DNA from: Pseudomonas baltica
GTDB taxonomy: Bacteria; Pseudomonadota; Gammaproteobacteria; Pseudomonadales; Pseudomonadaceae
DNA: 64,000 nucleotides
Direction: 5' to 3'
Assembly: GCF_014235765.1 (NCBI RefSeq)
Contig: NZ_JACMYH010000001.1
Span: 1,984,001 to 2,048,000, forward strand
Shown: positions 18,960 to 28,844 of the stretch, piece by piece
Position numbering within the stretch: the stretch's first letter is position 1
Layout of the letters: each line of letters opens with the position of its first letter
Position numbers and translations under genes: made by a program
The notes under the pieces: model-generated
Told to the model about the DNA's origin: nothing
The model's database searches: none
What the model saw: the letters and a program-made list of their open reading frames with translations, nothing else

Positions 18960-19850
18960 ATGAGCCTTCCGCCCCTCGCCTCTTTCCGCTTTTTCAACGC
19001 CGCTGCGCAGAACCAAAGCTTCATGAAGGCGGCCGAGCAACTGCACGTGACGCACGGCGCGGTCAGCCGCCAGATTCGCTCGCTGGAAGACGCGCTAGGG
19101 GTGGAGCTGTTCGATCGGCGCAATCGTGCGGTCTTTCTCTACCACGCAGGACGGCTGCTGCACGACGTCACGCAGCCGATGTTCGAGCAGTTGGAGCAGG
19201 CGGTCCGCCAGGTGCAGCAAAAAGCGCGCGAAGACACGCTGGTAGTGTCCTGCGAACCGACGATTGCGATGAAATGGCTGATTCCCCGCCTGCCTGCCTT
19301 CCATCAGGCGCACCCGCAGATCCAGATTCAATTGCTGGCGGCGGGTGGGCCGATCGACTTTTCTCGATGCGGCGCTGACCTGGCCATTCGACGCGACGAT
19401 TTTCGCTGGGACGATTCAGTCGAAAGTGCTGCGTTGTGTCCTGAATGGGTCGGTCCGGTTTGCGCGCCCGCCTTGGCGGAATCGGTGAGGCGATTGAGTG
19501 GTGTGCACGTGCTGCGCAGCAGCACACGACCGGCTGCCTGGGAGCAGTGGCTGCGACTGGCGAAGAAAGTGCCAGGGGAAGTGGCAACCGTCGAGTACGA
19601 GCATTTCTACCTGTGCCTGCAGGCCGCTACTGCTGCGTTGGGCGTGAGCGTGGCGTCACTGTTGATGGTTCAAGAGGAACTGGCATCCGGGCAACTGGTA
19701 GCGCCCTTCGGCTTCACTCGCGATGGTTCGAAGTACGTGGTGCTGTACCCGCGATTGCCGGAAGAAAGCACGAAGTGCGCCGTCTTCAGACAGTGGCTGA
19801 ACGAGCAGGCAGAGGCATCGGTTGCCCAGACACTTTCCGACGGACGCTGA
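18960..19850 (+). CDS. GcvA/AmpR-like LysR family transcriptional regulator
   Basis: 296 residues, start ATG 18960. The N-terminus LASFRFFNAAAQNQSFMKAA and VTHGAVSRQIRSLED is the HTH of the GcvA/AmpR branch of LysR regulators, followed by the effector domain. It is divergent from the dioxygenase/exporter pair with 124 bases between starts. In that gap CGAAA (18933-18937) and TTTCG (18947-18951) form an inverted repeat that could be its operator. It probably responds to the amino acid handled by the neighbouring genes; this is inference from position only. Confidence 0.9.
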   Translation: MSLPPLASFRFFNAAAQNQSFMKAAEQLHVTHGAVSRQIRSLEDALGVELFDRRNRAVFLYHAGRLLHDVTQPMFEQLEQAVRQVQQKAREDTLVVSCEPTIAMKWLIPRLPAFHQAHPQIQIQLLAAGGPIDFSRCGADLAIRRDDFRWDDSVESAALCPEWVGPVCAPALAESVRRLSGVHVLRSSTRPAAWEQWLRLAKKVPGEVATVEYEHFYLCLQAATAALGVSVASLLMVQEELASGQLVAPFGFTRDGSKYVVLYPRLPEESTKCAVFRQWLNEQAEASVAQTLSDGR

Positions 19851-20002
19851 TCCGGTTTCACCCCACCCTGCACGAATTAAAGGTGACCTCAACGACCTTG
19901 GGCTACGCTTTGTCTTATAACGCCCACCGTGGCTGGTTGGGCGTTGCGCTGTGCAATCAGCCTGGCGACAACAACCGCGCTAGCAAGCGTGCGAGGGCGA
20001 AC

Positions 20003-20866
20003 ATGAGCAATTTCGACAAAAACAGTAGCACCACAAACCCCAAGAGCTTGACCGAAAAACTTCTCAAACTCCTTCCATCGACGGCTGTAAAAGGCTATCT
20101 GCAGGGTGCCAGCTCATTCGACAAGGGGCGCCCGGACTACCCGAAGGAACTCGACAACTGGCTGCGCGAGATCATGCAGATCAAGCCGCACAGCAAATGG
20201 GACCCACCCCATACAACGGTACTCGACCTGGGCTCGGGGACTGGCAAGTTCATTCCGCGGTTGGTCGACATCGGCGCCGAGGTGTTCGCGGTGGAACCGG
20301 TTGCCGCCATGCGCGAAAAGCTGCAGCTCAACTGGGGCGACAAGCCCTACGTGAAGATACTCGAAGGTGCCGCCGAAGAGATCCCGTTGAAAAACGAATC
20401 AGTGGATGCAGTGATCTGCGCGCATTCCTTCCACTGGTTTGCCAAACCCGAGGCCATGAAGGAAATCCACAGGGTGCTCAAGCGCGGCGGACGCCTGGGA
20501 ATGATCTGGAACCTGCGCGATACCCGCGAGGACTGGGTACGTCAGGTGGCGGACGTGGTCAGCGCGGTGGCCGGTGACAGCCCGCGGTTCTACACCCAAC
20601 AGTGGCGTGAAATGTTCCCGCACAAGGGCTTCGCCCACCCGCTGGTGGAAAAGCACTTCAGCCATTCGCACACCGGCACGCCGGAAGACGTGATTCTCAA
20701 CCGGGTGCGCTCCATCAGCTTCATCGCCACCCTCCCCCCTGAACAGCAAGAGCCGATTTACCAGAGAGTCCGCGAAATCATTGCCACCCACCCCCAGCTC
20801 AAGGACAAGCAGGAAGTAACCGTGCCCTATGACACCGTGGCCTTTCATACCGTGAAGATTCTTTAG
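20003..20866 (+). CDS. Class I SAM-dependent methyltransferase (type 11-like)
   Basis: 287 residues from ATG 20003; the longer open frame upstream runs through the LysR gene and is not real. SAM-binding motif I is seen as VLDLGSGTGKF at about residues 73-83, with the acidic residue of motif II in VFAVEPVAAMRE and a later AHSFHWFAKPEAMKEIHRVL stretch typical of type 11 methyltransferases. The fold is soluble and cytoplasmic. The FHWF sequence is also common in trans-aconitate-methyltransferase-like proteins. The acceptor cannot be predicted and no neighbouring biosynthetic genes help. Confidence 0.88.
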   Translation: MSNFDKNSSTTNPKSLTEKLLKLLPSTAVKGYLQGASSFDKGRPDYPKELDNWLREIMQIKPHSKWDPPHTTVLDLGSGTGKFIPRLVDIGAEVFAVEPVAAMREKLQLNWGDKPYVKILEGAAEEIPLKNESVDAVICAHSFHWFAKPEAMKEIHRVLKRGGRLGMIWNLRDTREDWVRQVADVVSAVAGDSPRFYTQQWREMFPHKGFAHPLVEKHFSHSHTGTPEDVILNRVRSISFIATLPPEQQEPIYQRVREIIATHPQLKDKQEVTVPYDTVAFHTVKIL

Positions 20867-20889
20867 ACCACCGTTGGCGCCCGGCGTGA

Positions 20890-21675
20890 TCAATGCACCG
20901 GCGTAAGCCCGCTTTCCTGAATGGCGAGACGGGCTGCCGGTGTGCTCAGGTACTGCAGCAATGCGGCGGCCTCTTCAGGGTGGGCGCTGGTACGCGTGAC
21001 ACCGCCCGAATACAAAGTCATCTTCTGCACCGCATCTGGAATCAGGCCGACGATATCGATGCCCGGTACCGCCTTGAGCTCGCTCAATTGCTGGAAACCC
21101 AGCTGCACATCGCCCCGAGCAACCACGGCACCCACGGGCTCGCTGTCTACCAGGCTGCTTTTGTCGCGAAGCTGTTCGGCCAGTTTCATGCGCGGAAACA
21201 GCAGGTGCGACAGGTACAGGCCGCTGGTGCTGTTGGAGTAGGCCAGCGAGCGGGCGTCTATCAGCGTCTTGCGAAAGGCGTCGACACTGCCGATGTCTGG
21301 CTTGGCCTCACCTTGGCGTACGGCCATGGCGATGAAGGACTTGCCGACATCCACGCGGGGTTCGCGCTGCACTTCACCCAATTGAATGAGTTTATTCAAC
21401 GCGGCGTCCTCGGTGAGCACCAGATCGGCTCGCTCACCGCGCTCCAGTCGACTGGAGATGGCCATGGGGTTGTCGCCGATGGCAGGCGAAGGCAGCACGG
21501 TGACCTTGATGCCGGTGGCTTTTTCGTATTCGACGACGATGGTCTGCATGGCACTGACCACGCCGCCAGACCCGAGCAGGGATAGCTGCACCGGTGGTGG
21601 CGCCTTCTGCGCGTGGGCAGCGCTGGAGCCGAGCAATACACAAGCCAGCAGAGCGCTGGTGAGCCGTTTGGTCAT
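20890..21675 (-). CDS. Orphan periplasmic solute-binding protein, ModA-like
   Basis: 261 residues from ATG 21675, where a clear signal peptide begins (LTSALLACVLLGSSAAHAQ, cleavage near residue 22). The mature sequence (VQLSLLGSGGVVSAMQTIV, YEKATGIKVTV, RADLVL, then SNSTSGLYLSHLL) follows the molybdate/sulfate-type binding-protein pattern. No permease or ATPase gene adjoins it, so it either works with a transporter elsewhere or has a sensing role. It converges on the methyltransferase and is divergent from the DJ-1/PfpI gene. Ligand unknown; many proteins of this type in Pseudomonas are labelled molybdate-binding on fold alone. Confidence 0.85.
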   Translation of the reverse strand: MTKRLTSALLACVLLGSSAAHAQKAPPPVQLSLLGSGGVVSAMQTIVVEYEKATGIKVTVLPSPAIGDNPMAISSRLERGERADLVLTEDAALNKLIQLGEVQREPRVDVGKSFIAMAVRQGEAKPDIGSVDAFRKTLIDARSLAYSNSTSGLYLSHLLFPRMKLAEQLRDKSSLVDSEPVGAVVARGDVQLGFQQLSELKAVPGIDIVGLIPDAVQKMTLYSGGVTRTSAHPEEAAALLQYLSTPAARLAIQESGLTPVH

Positions 21676-21987
21676 GACGATATGATCCTGAAAGTGAAGA
21701 TGAAGCCTGGCCGATGACTGGCCAGAGGCACAGCGGACGAGTGCGGTGATGGTCGACCGCCTCGCGAAGAAGGATAAGTTTACGCGCAATCGGCCAAAAG
21801 CCAGGATCAGGTTGCCATTTAAAAAGGTGATGTTCGGCAATTGCAACGTCGAGAAACAATTTCAGCCCTGGCCGCGCAAACGTGCGATGCAAGCAATCAC
21901 GACACTTTGGCAGGATCTGTGGGGTAACTGTCATTTACCCTTTTACCGTTCAGCTCGATGATGCGTGCTCCAGACTGGAGTGACCGT
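21676..21987. promoter_or_regulatory. Divergent intergenic region between the solute-binding protein and DJ-1/PfpI genes
   Basis: The 312 bases hold no credible gene. Shortly before the plus-strand gene a small hairpin GGGTAA-CTGTCAT-TTACCC (21922-21940) is followed by TTTT; it could be a weak terminator or an operator for the DJ-1-type gene. No clear -35/-10 pair stands out in either direction. Confidence 0.4.
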
Positions 21988-22635
21988 ATGTCCAAGGCCT
22001 TGCCCCCCGAATTGCAGATTTTCGACCGCCCCTTGCAGGTTGTCATCCTGCTCTACCCCGGCATCGAGATTCTCGACTTCGCCGGGCCGTACGAAGTGTT
22101 CAGCGTTGCCAGCCGCGTTGCGCTGCGCGACGGTTTGAGCATTCACGCGCCATTCGTGGTCAGCACGGTTGCGGCCAGTCGCGACCTGCTCACCGCCCGC
22201 TACGAGCTGCGGGTGCAGCCCGACGCCCAGTTCGATGAAGAGGTACACAGCGATGTGCTGATCGTGCCGGGGGGCGTGATCGATCAACCTGTAAATGACC
22301 CGAATACCCTCGCGTGGGTGCGGCGGATGGCGGCGACGACCGGGTTGCTCACTTCGGTATGCAGTGGCGCGTTGATCCTGGCCAAGGCTGGCCTGCTGGA
22401 GGGGCAGAGCGTCACCACCCATTGGGCCGACATCCAGGAGCTGCGCGAGAGCTACCCGGACCTCGATGTGCGGGAGAATGTGCCCTATGTCGATGCTGGC
22501 AGCCTGGTCACCAGCGCCGGGATTTCCGCCGGCATCGACATGAGCCTGCATCTGGTGGCACGCCTGCTCGGTGCCGATGCGGCGCGCCTCACCGCTCGGC
22601 AGATGCAGTACGAGTGGCACGATATGCCAGGGTAA
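21988..22635 (+). CDS. DJ-1/PfpI family protein (GATase1-like)
   Basis: 215 residues; ATG 21988 is chosen because GGAG lies about nine bases upstream and homology begins soon after. The nucleophile elbow is C125 in TSVCSGALILAKAGLL with H145 in TTHWAD behind it, and the N-terminal strand reads VVILLYPGIEILDFAGPYEVF with an acidic residue, as in the AraC-linked ThiJ/PfpI group. No C-terminal AraC HTH is present, so this is the enzyme-like stand-alone form (compare isonitrile hydratase InhA or glyoxalase III-like proteins). It converges on alaC with four bases between stop codons. The reaction is not certain. Confidence 0.88.
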   Translation: MSKALPPELQIFDRPLQVVILLYPGIEILDFAGPYEVFSVASRVALRDGLSIHAPFVVSTVAASRDLLTARYELRVQPDAQFDEEVHSDVLIVPGGVIDQPVNDPNTLAWVRRMAATTGLLTSVCSGALILAKAGLLEGQSVTTHWADIQELRESYPDLDVRENVPYVDAGSLVTSAGISAGIDMSLHLVARLLGADAARLTARQMQYEWHDMPG

Positions 22636-22639
22636 AGCG

Positions 22640-23839
22640 TCAGCTCTTGTCGTTGCGAAACATCTGGCGAATGCCACGCACGGCCTGCCGAATGCGATCC
22701 TGGTTTTCGATCAGCGCAAAACGTACGTGGTCGTCGCCATAGTCACCGAAGCCGATGCCGGGCGAGACGCAGACCTTGGCTTCGGCCAGCAGCTTCTTGG
22801 CAAACTCGAGCGAGCCCATGTGCGCGTAGGCCTCCGGAATCTTGGCCCAGACATACATCGACGCCTTGGGGTTCTCGACCATCCAGCCCAGTTCGTGCAA
22901 GCCTTTGACCAGCACGTTGCGGCGCTGGCGGTACTGCTCGGCGATGTCCTTCACACACTGTTGATCGCCTTCGAGCGCGGCGATGGCTGCGACCTGCAAC
23001 GGCGTGAACGTGCCGTAATCGTGGTAGCTCTTGATGCGTGCCAACGCATTGACCAGCTCGGGATTGCCGACCATGAAGCCGATCCGCCAGCCAGCCATGT
23101 TGTAGCTCTTGGACAGGGTGAAGAATTCGACGGCGATGTCCTTGGCGCCCGGCACTTGCATGATCGACGGGGCTTTCCAGCCGTCGTAGACGATATCGGC
23201 ATAGGCCAGGTCATGCACCACCAACACGTCGTAGCGCTTGGCGAGGGCCACCACCCGCTCGAAGAAATCCAGTTCCACACACTGCGCGGTCGGGTTGGAT
23301 GGAAAGCCCAGGATCATCATCTTCGGCTTGGGAATGGATTCGCGGATCGCCCTCTCCAGCTCGTTGAAGAAGTCCACGCCCGGCACCAGCGGCACCGAGC
23401 GCACCTGGGCGCCGGCGATCACCGCACCGTAGATATGAATCGGGTAGCTGGGGTTGGGCACCAGCACGGTATCACCCTGGTCGAGCGTGGCCAGCATCAG
23501 GTGCGCCAGGCCCTCTTTCGAGCCAATGGTGACGATGGCTTCGTCTTCAGGGTCGATATCGACCGCATAGCGGTCCTTGTACCAGCGCGAAATGGCCCGG
23601 CGCAGCCGCGGGATGCCGCGGGAAGTGGAGTAGCCGTGAGTATCTTCGCGCTGGGCAACGGTCACCAGCTTGTCGACGATATGGGGTGGCGTGGCGCCGT
23701 CGGGGTTGCCCATGCTCAGGTCGATGATGTCTTCGCCGCGCCGACGCGCAGCCATCTTCAACTCGGCGGTGATATTGAACACATAGGGGGGGAGACGATC
23801 GATGCGCGCAAAGCGGCGCGGGCGAACAGGTTCGGCCAT
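22640..23839 (-). CDS. alaC: Pyridoxal-phosphate aminotransferase, alanine transaminase AlaC-like
   Basis: 399 residues from ATG 23839, chosen for its GAGGAA ribosome site; the frame is open to 23890. It is a fold-type I aminotransferase: GNPD near residue 44, NPSYPIH near 129, GFPSNPTAQ near 178, the PLP-anchoring K244 in [13 protein letters not shown]. These stretches match AlaC/YfdZ enzymes, which make alanine from pyruvate with glutamate. The sequence [15 protein letters not shown] is especially typical. It is monocistronic, downstream of the cyo terminator on the same strand. A related valine/alanine preference cannot be excluded. Confidence 0.9.
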   Translation of the reverse strand: MAEPVRPRRFARIDRLPPYVFNITAELKMAARRRGEDIIDLSMGNPDGATPPHIVDKLVTVAQREDTHGYSTSRGIPRLRRAISRWYKDRYAVDIDPEDEAIVTIGSKEGLAHLMLATLDQGDTVLVPNPSYPIHIYGAVIAGAQVRSVPLVPGVDFFNELERAIRESIPKPKMMILGFPSNPTAQCVELDFFERVVALAKRYDVLVVHDLAYADIVYDGWKAPSIMQVPGAKDIAVEFFTLSKSYNMAGWRIGFMVGNPELVNALARIKSYHDYGTFTPLQVAAIAALEGDQQCVKDIAEQYRQRRNVLVKGLHELGWMVENPKASMYVWAKIPEAYAHMGSLEFAKKLLAEAKVCVSPGIGFGDYGDDHVRFALIENQDRIRQAVRGIRQMFRNDKS

Positions 23840-23970
23840 GACTTCCTCGGATACGTAAGCGCCCGGAACCGTCCGAGCGACGTTGGCCACTGCGGTGGCC
23901 AGCCCGAAAGATAACGGGGCCGATGCGGGGATGTAAAGCGCAATATGCGGTGCGGATCCAACCTTTGCCC

Positions 23971-24008
23971 CAAAAAAAGCCCCGGAACTGTTCGGTCCGG
24001 GGCGTTTT
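23971..24008 (-). terminator. Rho-independent terminator of the cyo operon
   Basis: GCCCCGGA and TCCGGGGC form a strong stem around a nine-base loop. On the minus strand the run of T corresponding to the A run at about 23972-23978 follows, just after the cyoE stop. A GTTTTT on the other side makes it symmetric, but no plus-strand gene needs it. Confidence 0.9.
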
Positions 24009-24024
24009 TATCGCTGCAGCAGGA

Positions 24025-24912
24025 TCAATGCGCGTAGGTCAGCAACAGCTCGCCCGGCGCCTTGAAATCCAGGGACATCATTACGCTCAACGCGGTGATG
24101 GTGAAGATCGAGAACACGAACAGCTTGCGCGCCCAGACCTTGTCATCGACCGCCTTGTAACCTGTCCAGGCCATGTACAACCAGTACATGCCCATGGCTG
24201 CGGCAACTGCGAGGTAGCTCATGCCGGCATAGCCACCCAGGGTCAGCATCAGCGTCGCCAGGAGGAAAGCCAGGATGTAGATCAGGATATGCTTCTTCGC
24301 CACCACGATACCCCGCTTGACCGGGAGCACCGGAATCGAAGCCGCCAGGTAATCGTTGAAGCGGAAGATTGCGATCGCATACGAATGGGGCATCTGCCAC
24401 AGGCTGAACATCACCAGCAACGTCAATGCCGCCAGATCGAAGCTGTTGCTCACTGCCACGTAACCGATCACCGGAGGCATGGCACCGGATAGGCTGCCGA
24501 CCAGGGTGCCGTGCACCGACTTGCGCTTCAGATAAAGGCTGTAGAAGCCCACGTAGATGACGAAGCCGATCAAGCCGCACAGGGCCGCCAGCGGGTTGGC
24601 CAATGCGTACAGCATGACCATCCCGGCAACCCCCAGCAGCGTGGCGAAGATCAGTGCGACCTTCACCGAAATCTGCCCCTGAACCAACGCGCGATTCTTG
24701 GTGCGCTCCATCTTCACGTCGATGTCACGGTCGATGCAGTTGTTGAATGCACAGCCCGACGCCACTACCAGCGATGTACCGATCACCGTGGCCAGAAACA
24801 GCCCGATGTCGACATGCCCTTGAGAGGCCAGGAAGAACCCACCTGCCACGGAAAGCACGTTACCGAAAATGATCCCCGGTTTGGTGATTTGGATAAAGTG
24901 CTTTACGGACAT
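24025..24912 (-). CDS. cyoE: Protoheme IX farnesyltransferase (heme O synthase)
   Basis: 295 residues, start ATG 24912, 11 bases after the cyoD stop. CyoE is a polytopic inner-membrane prenyltransferase that converts heme B into heme O, needed by the bo3 oxidase encoded just upstream. The UbiA-superfamily Asp-rich motif is visible as [15 protein letters not shown], with the second polar loop [19 protein letters not shown], and eight or so hydrophobic segments. Length is normal. Confidence 0.97.
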   Translation of the reverse strand: MSVKHFIQITKPGIIFGNVLSVAGGFFLASQGHVDIGLFLATVIGTSLVVASGCAFNNCIDRDIDVKMERTKNRALVQGQISVKVALIFATLLGVAGMVMLYALANPLAALCGLIGFVIYVGFYSLYLKRKSVHGTLVGSLSGAMPPVIGYVAVSNSFDLAALTLLVMFSLWQMPHSYAIAIFRFNDYLAASIPVLPVKRGIVVAKKHILIYILAFLLATLMLTLGGYAGMSYLAVAAAMGMYWLYMAWTGYKAVDDKVWARKLFVFSIFTITALSVMMSLDFKAPGELLLTYAH

Positions 24913-24923
24913 GTCCGGGTTCC

Positions 24924-25256
24924 TTACTTCGCCATCATGAAGTGATGGATGCTGAACATGATCCACAGCGACAGGCCTACCAAGAACGCGATGATCAACG
25001 CAGAGAACACGAAGGCAATCACGTTCCAGCGCTGTTCGGACGTGCGGTCCAGGTGCAGGAAGTAGACCAGGTGAACCAGCACCTGAATCACCGCGAAGAT
25101 CATCACGATCCACAGGGTGGCTTCCTTGGACATGCTCGGAAACATCACCAGGCCGAACGGAATCGCGGTCAGGATGACCGACAGCACGAAACCGATCATG
25201 TACGACTTGTAGCTACCGTGGCTGCTACCGGCCGAAGTGGTATGAGGGTTTGCCAT
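24924..25256 (-). CDS. cyoD: Cytochrome bo3 ubiquinol oxidase subunit IV
   Basis: 110 residues with three hydrophobic segments ([40 protein letters not shown] and a C-terminal one), the COX4/CyoD pattern. The N-terminus is polar and Ser/His-rich. The subunit helps assemble the copper site of CyoB. It abuts cyoC directly, with no gap between stop and start. Confidence 0.97.
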   Translation of the reverse strand: MANPHTTSAGSSHGSYKSYMIGFVLSVILTAIPFGLVMFPSMSKEATLWIVMIFAVIQVLVHLVYFLHLDRTSEQRWNVIAFVFSALIIAFLVGLSLWIMFSIHHFMMAK

Positions 25257-25886
25257 TTACAGAGCTCCCATCAGATAGACGACGGTGAACACGCAGATCC
25301 AGACCACGTCCAGGAAGTGCCAGAACAGGCTGAGGCAGCTCATGCGCGTGTTGTTGGTTGCGGTCAGGCCTTTGGATTTGACCTGGGCGATCAGCACCGC
25401 CATCCAGATCAAACCGCTGGTCACGTGCAGGCCGTGGGTACCGACCAGGGTGAAGAACCCGGTCAGGAAGCCGCTGCGCTGCGGGCCGAAGCCCTCTTCG
25501 ATCAGCTTGTGGAACTCGTAGATTTCCATCGCGATGAAGCCTGCGCCCAGCAGGAAAGTGACGAACAGCCACTTCATCACACCGCTTTTGTCGTTGCTGT
25601 GCAGCGCCAGCATGGCGAAGCCATAGGTAATGGAGCTGAACAGCAGCAGTGCGGTTTCGGCTGCCACGAACGGCAGCTCGAAGATGTCGTGGCCCGAGGG
25701 GCCACCGGCAACGTTGTTAACCAGTACTGCGTAGGCGGCGAAGATCGACGCGAACAGGATGCAGTCGGTCATCAGGTAGATCCAGAAACCGAAGACAGTC
25801 ATGCCCCCGGAATCGTGATGATCGTGATCGTCATGACCGTGCTCGTGCTCGTGAGCCACTTCCGCGTTTAGGGTTGCGTTAGACAT
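25257..25886 (-). CDS. cyoC: Cytochrome bo3 ubiquinol oxidase subunit III
   Basis: 209 residues, with five hydrophobic segments typical of CyoC (for example [20 protein letters not shown]). The N-terminal 28 residues are strikingly His/Asp/Glu-rich: eight His fall within [15 protein letters not shown]. That tail is cytoplasmic in this family and could bind metal; its role is unknown. The gene sits three bases after cyoB and abuts cyoD. Confidence 0.97.
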   Translation of the reverse strand: MSNATLNAEVAHEHEHGHDDHDHHDSGGMTVFGFWIYLMTDCILFASIFAAYAVLVNNVAGGPSGHDIFELPFVAAETALLLFSSITYGFAMLALHSNDKSGVMKWLFVTFLLGAGFIAMEIYEFHKLIEEGFGPQRSGFLTGFFTLVGTHGLHVTSGLIWMAVLIAQVKSKGLTATNNTRMSCLSLFWHFLDVVWICVFTVVYLMGAL

Positions 25887-25889
25887 TGT

Positions 25890-27905
25890 TTAAGCCTTCT
25901 CCACCGTGGAGTTCAGACGAGAATCAACTCGTGCGGCGTTTGCCAGGCGAGCCATGCGTTCACCTTCGATACGAGCGACTTCTTCAGCCGGTACGTAGTA
26001 GTCGATGTCATCGTCATAGCTGCGCACGATCAAGGTGATGACCATGCCGGCCAGACCGATCGCAGCCGCCCACCAGATATGCCAGATGGCAGCGAAACCC
26101 AGAATCAGACCGAAGAACGACATCAGCACGCCCATACCGGTGTTGCGCGGCATGTGGATCTGCTTGTAGTCCGCAGCGTTGGCAGTGGCTTCACCACGTT
26201 CCTTCATGCCCCAGTAAGCGTCCAGGTCGGAAACCACTGGTTGCTCGGCGAAGTTGTAGAACGGTGGTGGCGACGAAGTCGACCACTCCAGGGTACGGCC
26301 ATCCCATGGGTCGCCCGAGACGTCCTGGTTCAGATGACGGTCGCGGATCGAGACATAGAGTTGCAGCAGCATGAAGCCGATACCGGCAGCCACGAACAGC
26401 GCGCCGACGAAAGCCACGTACAGCCACGGCGTCCAGTCTGGGTTGTCGGTGTGGTTCAGGCGACGGGTCATGCCCATGAAGCCCAGCACGTACAGCGGCA
26501 TGAACGCCAGGTAGAAACCTACCAGCCAGCACCAGAAGGAGTACTTGCCCAGGCGCTCGTTGAGCTTGAAGCCGAAGGCTTTCGGGAACCAGAAAGTGAA
26601 GCCGGCCAGGTAACCGAATACCGCACCGCCGATGATCACGTTGTGGAAGTGAGCGATCAGGAACAGGCTGTTGTGCAACACGAAGTCAGCACCGGGCACT
26701 GCCAGCAGAACGCCGGTCATGCCGCCGATGCTGAAGGTCACGATGAAACCGATGGTCCACAGCATCGGAGTGGTGAACTCGATGCGGCCGCGGTACATGG
26801 TGAACAGCCAGGTGAAGATCTTCACACCCGTCGGGATCGCGATCACCATCGTCATGATGCCGAAGAAGGCGTTGACGTTGGCACCCGAACCCATGGTGAA
26901 GAAGTGGTGCAGCCAGACGATGAACGACAGCACGGTGATGGCGATGGTTGCCCATACCAGCGACACGTAACCGAACAGGCGCTTGCGACAGAACGTTGAA
27001 GTGACTTCCGAGAACACACCGAATGCCGGCAGGATAAGGATGTACACCTCGGGGTGACCCCAGGCCCAGAACAGGTTGACGTACATCATCGGGTTCCCAC
27101 CAAGCTCGTTGGTGAAGAAGTGGAAGCCCAGATAACGGTCAAGCGTCAGCATGAACAGTACAGCGGTGAGGATCGGGAACGATGCAGCGATCAGTACAGC
27201 GGTGCACAGGCAGTTCCAGGTGAACACCGGCATTTTCATCAGGGTCATGCCGGGCGCACGCATCTTCAGGATGGTGACGATGAAGTTGACGCCCGTCAGC
27301 AATGTACCCAGACCGGATATCTGCAGTGCCCAGATGTAGTAGTCGACACCGACTCCGGGACTGTATTGGATGCCCGCCAGCGGTGGATACGCCACCCAGC
27401 CCGTCTTGCCGAACTCGCCGACCCCCAGGGAGATGTTGACCAGCAGCGCGCCGACCACGAACAGCCAGAAGCTGACCGAGTTCAGGAACGGAAAGGCTAC
27501 GTCACGTGCGCCGATCTGCAGCGGCACGACGATGTTCATCAGACCGATCATGAATGGCATGGCCATGAAGATGATCATGATCACACCGTGAGCGGTGAAG
27601 ATCTGGTCATAGTGCTCGGGCGGCAGGAAGCCGGTCGAGCCAGCAGTGGCCACAGCCTGTTGCGAGCGCATCATGATGGCGTCGGCAAAGCCCCGCAACA
27701 GCATGACCAGGGCAACGGCGATGTACATGACGCCGATTTTCTTGTGGTCGACCGACGTGAACCACTCGGTCCACAGGTACGTCCACTTCTTGTGATAGGT
27801 GATCAGACCGAACACCACCGCCCCGAGCAGCGCAACGACGGCAAGTGTCACCATCACTATCGGCTCGTGGAAGGGCACCGCTTCCAGACTAAGTTTACCG
27901 AACAT
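25890..27905 (-). CDS. cyoB: Cytochrome bo3 ubiquinol oxidase subunit I
   Basis: 671 residues, start ATG 27905. This is the catalytic heme-copper subunit in the inner membrane that reduces O2 to water and pumps protons. The family stretches are visible: [16 protein letters not shown] with a heme-ligand His, [17 protein letters not shown] with the Cu-site His-Tyr pair, a WLHHFFTMG His pair, and the late [16 protein letters not shown] heme ligands. Length equals the Pseudomonas and E. coli norm. Three bases separate it from cyoA and from cyoC. Confidence 0.98.
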   Translation of the reverse strand: MFGKLSLEAVPFHEPIVMVTLAVVALLGAVVFGLITYHKKWTYLWTEWFTSVDHKKIGVMYIAVALVMLLRGFADAIMMRSQQAVATAGSTGFLPPEHYDQIFTAHGVIMIIFMAMPFMIGLMNIVVPLQIGARDVAFPFLNSVSFWLFVVGALLVNISLGVGEFGKTGWVAYPPLAGIQYSPGVGVDYYIWALQISGLGTLLTGVNFIVTILKMRAPGMTLMKMPVFTWNCLCTAVLIAASFPILTAVLFMLTLDRYLGFHFFTNELGGNPMMYVNLFWAWGHPEVYILILPAFGVFSEVTSTFCRKRLFGYVSLVWATIAITVLSFIVWLHHFFTMGSGANVNAFFGIMTMVIAIPTGVKIFTWLFTMYRGRIEFTTPMLWTIGFIVTFSIGGMTGVLLAVPGADFVLHNSLFLIAHFHNVIIGGAVFGYLAGFTFWFPKAFGFKLNERLGKYSFWCWLVGFYLAFMPLYVLGFMGMTRRLNHTDNPDWTPWLYVAFVGALFVAAGIGFMLLQLYVSIRDRHLNQDVSGDPWDGRTLEWSTSSPPPFYNFAEQPVVSDLDAYWGMKERGEATANAADYKQIHMPRNTGMGVLMSFFGLILGFAAIWHIWWAAAIGLAGMVITLIVRSYDDDIDYYVPAEEVARIEGERMARLANAARVDSRLNSTVEKA

Positions 27906-27908
27906 CTT

Positions 27909-28844
27909 TTACTCCTCTGCCCCAGCAGCTGAATTCTTGCCCATGTCCATCCCTTCGTTCGAGGCCTGTTTCCCTTCGTGGCTGACGCCTTTGCCTGGGT
28001 TCATCCCTTCATACTTGTCGATGATGGTCTGGAACAGGTTCGGAACGTACGAGGAATACAGCTCGACCGGGTTTTTCTCGCTAGGTTTGGCCAGCGCTTC
28101 GTAGGTAGCTGCATCGAGCTGCTTAGGCGCGCTCTTCACTTCACTGACCCATGCATCGAAATCGGCCTGGGTCGTAGCGACTGCTTTGAACTTCATGCCG
28201 GTGAAGCCTGCACCACTGTAGTTCGCGGAAATGCCGTCGAACTCGCCATTTTCATTGGCGATCAGGTGCAGCTGCGTCTGCATGCCGGCCATCGCGTAGA
28301 TCTGGCCGCCAAGCTGCGGAATGAAGAACGAGTTCATGACCGAGTCGGAAGTGATGCGGAAGTTGACCGGTACATTCGCCGGGAAGACGATCTTGTTGAC
28401 CGTGGCGATGCCTTGTTCCGGATAGATGAACAGCCACTTCCAGTCCAGCGCCACGACCTGGATGGTCACCGGCTTGTGCTCGGATTCCAGCGGACGGTAG
28501 GGGTCCAGGTGATGAGTCGACACATAGGTCACGTAACCCAGCGCGATGATGATCAGCAGCGGGATGCCCCATACCACCAGTTCGATCTTGGTGGAGTGCG
28601 CCCATTCAGGCGTGTAGGTCGCTTCCTTGTTCGAGGCACGGTACTTCCAGGCGAACGCGAGCGCCATGACGATGACCGGGATCACCACCAGTAACATCAG
28701 CCCGGTGGCGATGTAGATCAGGTTGCGTTCGTCGATGCCCACCTGCCCTTTCGAGTCGATCAGGGTCCACTTGCACCCGCCGAGAAAAAGCATGCCTAAA
28801 AAGGGCAGTATGCCAAACAGTCTGGGGTAACGCTTTTTACTCAT
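27909..28844 (-). CDS. cyoA: Cytochrome bo3 ubiquinol oxidase subunit II (lipoprotein)
   Basis: 311 residues from ATG 28844 behind GAGGT. A lipoprotein signal ends LFLGGC with C24 as the acylated residue; two membrane segments follow (IYIATGLMLLVVIPVIVMAL and a second near residue 90), then the periplasmic cupredoxin-like domain. As usual for quinol oxidases the Cu-A ligands are absent. The C-terminal tail is Met/Gly-rich and polar. First gene of cyoABCDE. Confidence 0.97.
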   Translation of the reverse strand: MSKKRYPRLFGILPFLGMLFLGGCKWTLIDSKGQVGIDERNLIYIATGLMLLVVIPVIVMALAFAWKYRASNKEATYTPEWAHSTKIELVVWGIPLLIIIALGYVTYVSTHHLDPYRPLESEHKPVTIQVVALDWKWLFIYPEQGIATVNKIVFPANVPVNFRITSDSVMNSFFIPQLGGQIYAMAGMQTQLHLIANENGEFDGISANYSGAGFTGMKFKAVATTQADFDAWVSEVKSAPKQLDAATYEALAKPSEKNPVELYSSYVPNLFQTIIDKYEGMNPGKGVSHEGKQASNEGMDMGKNSAAGAEE

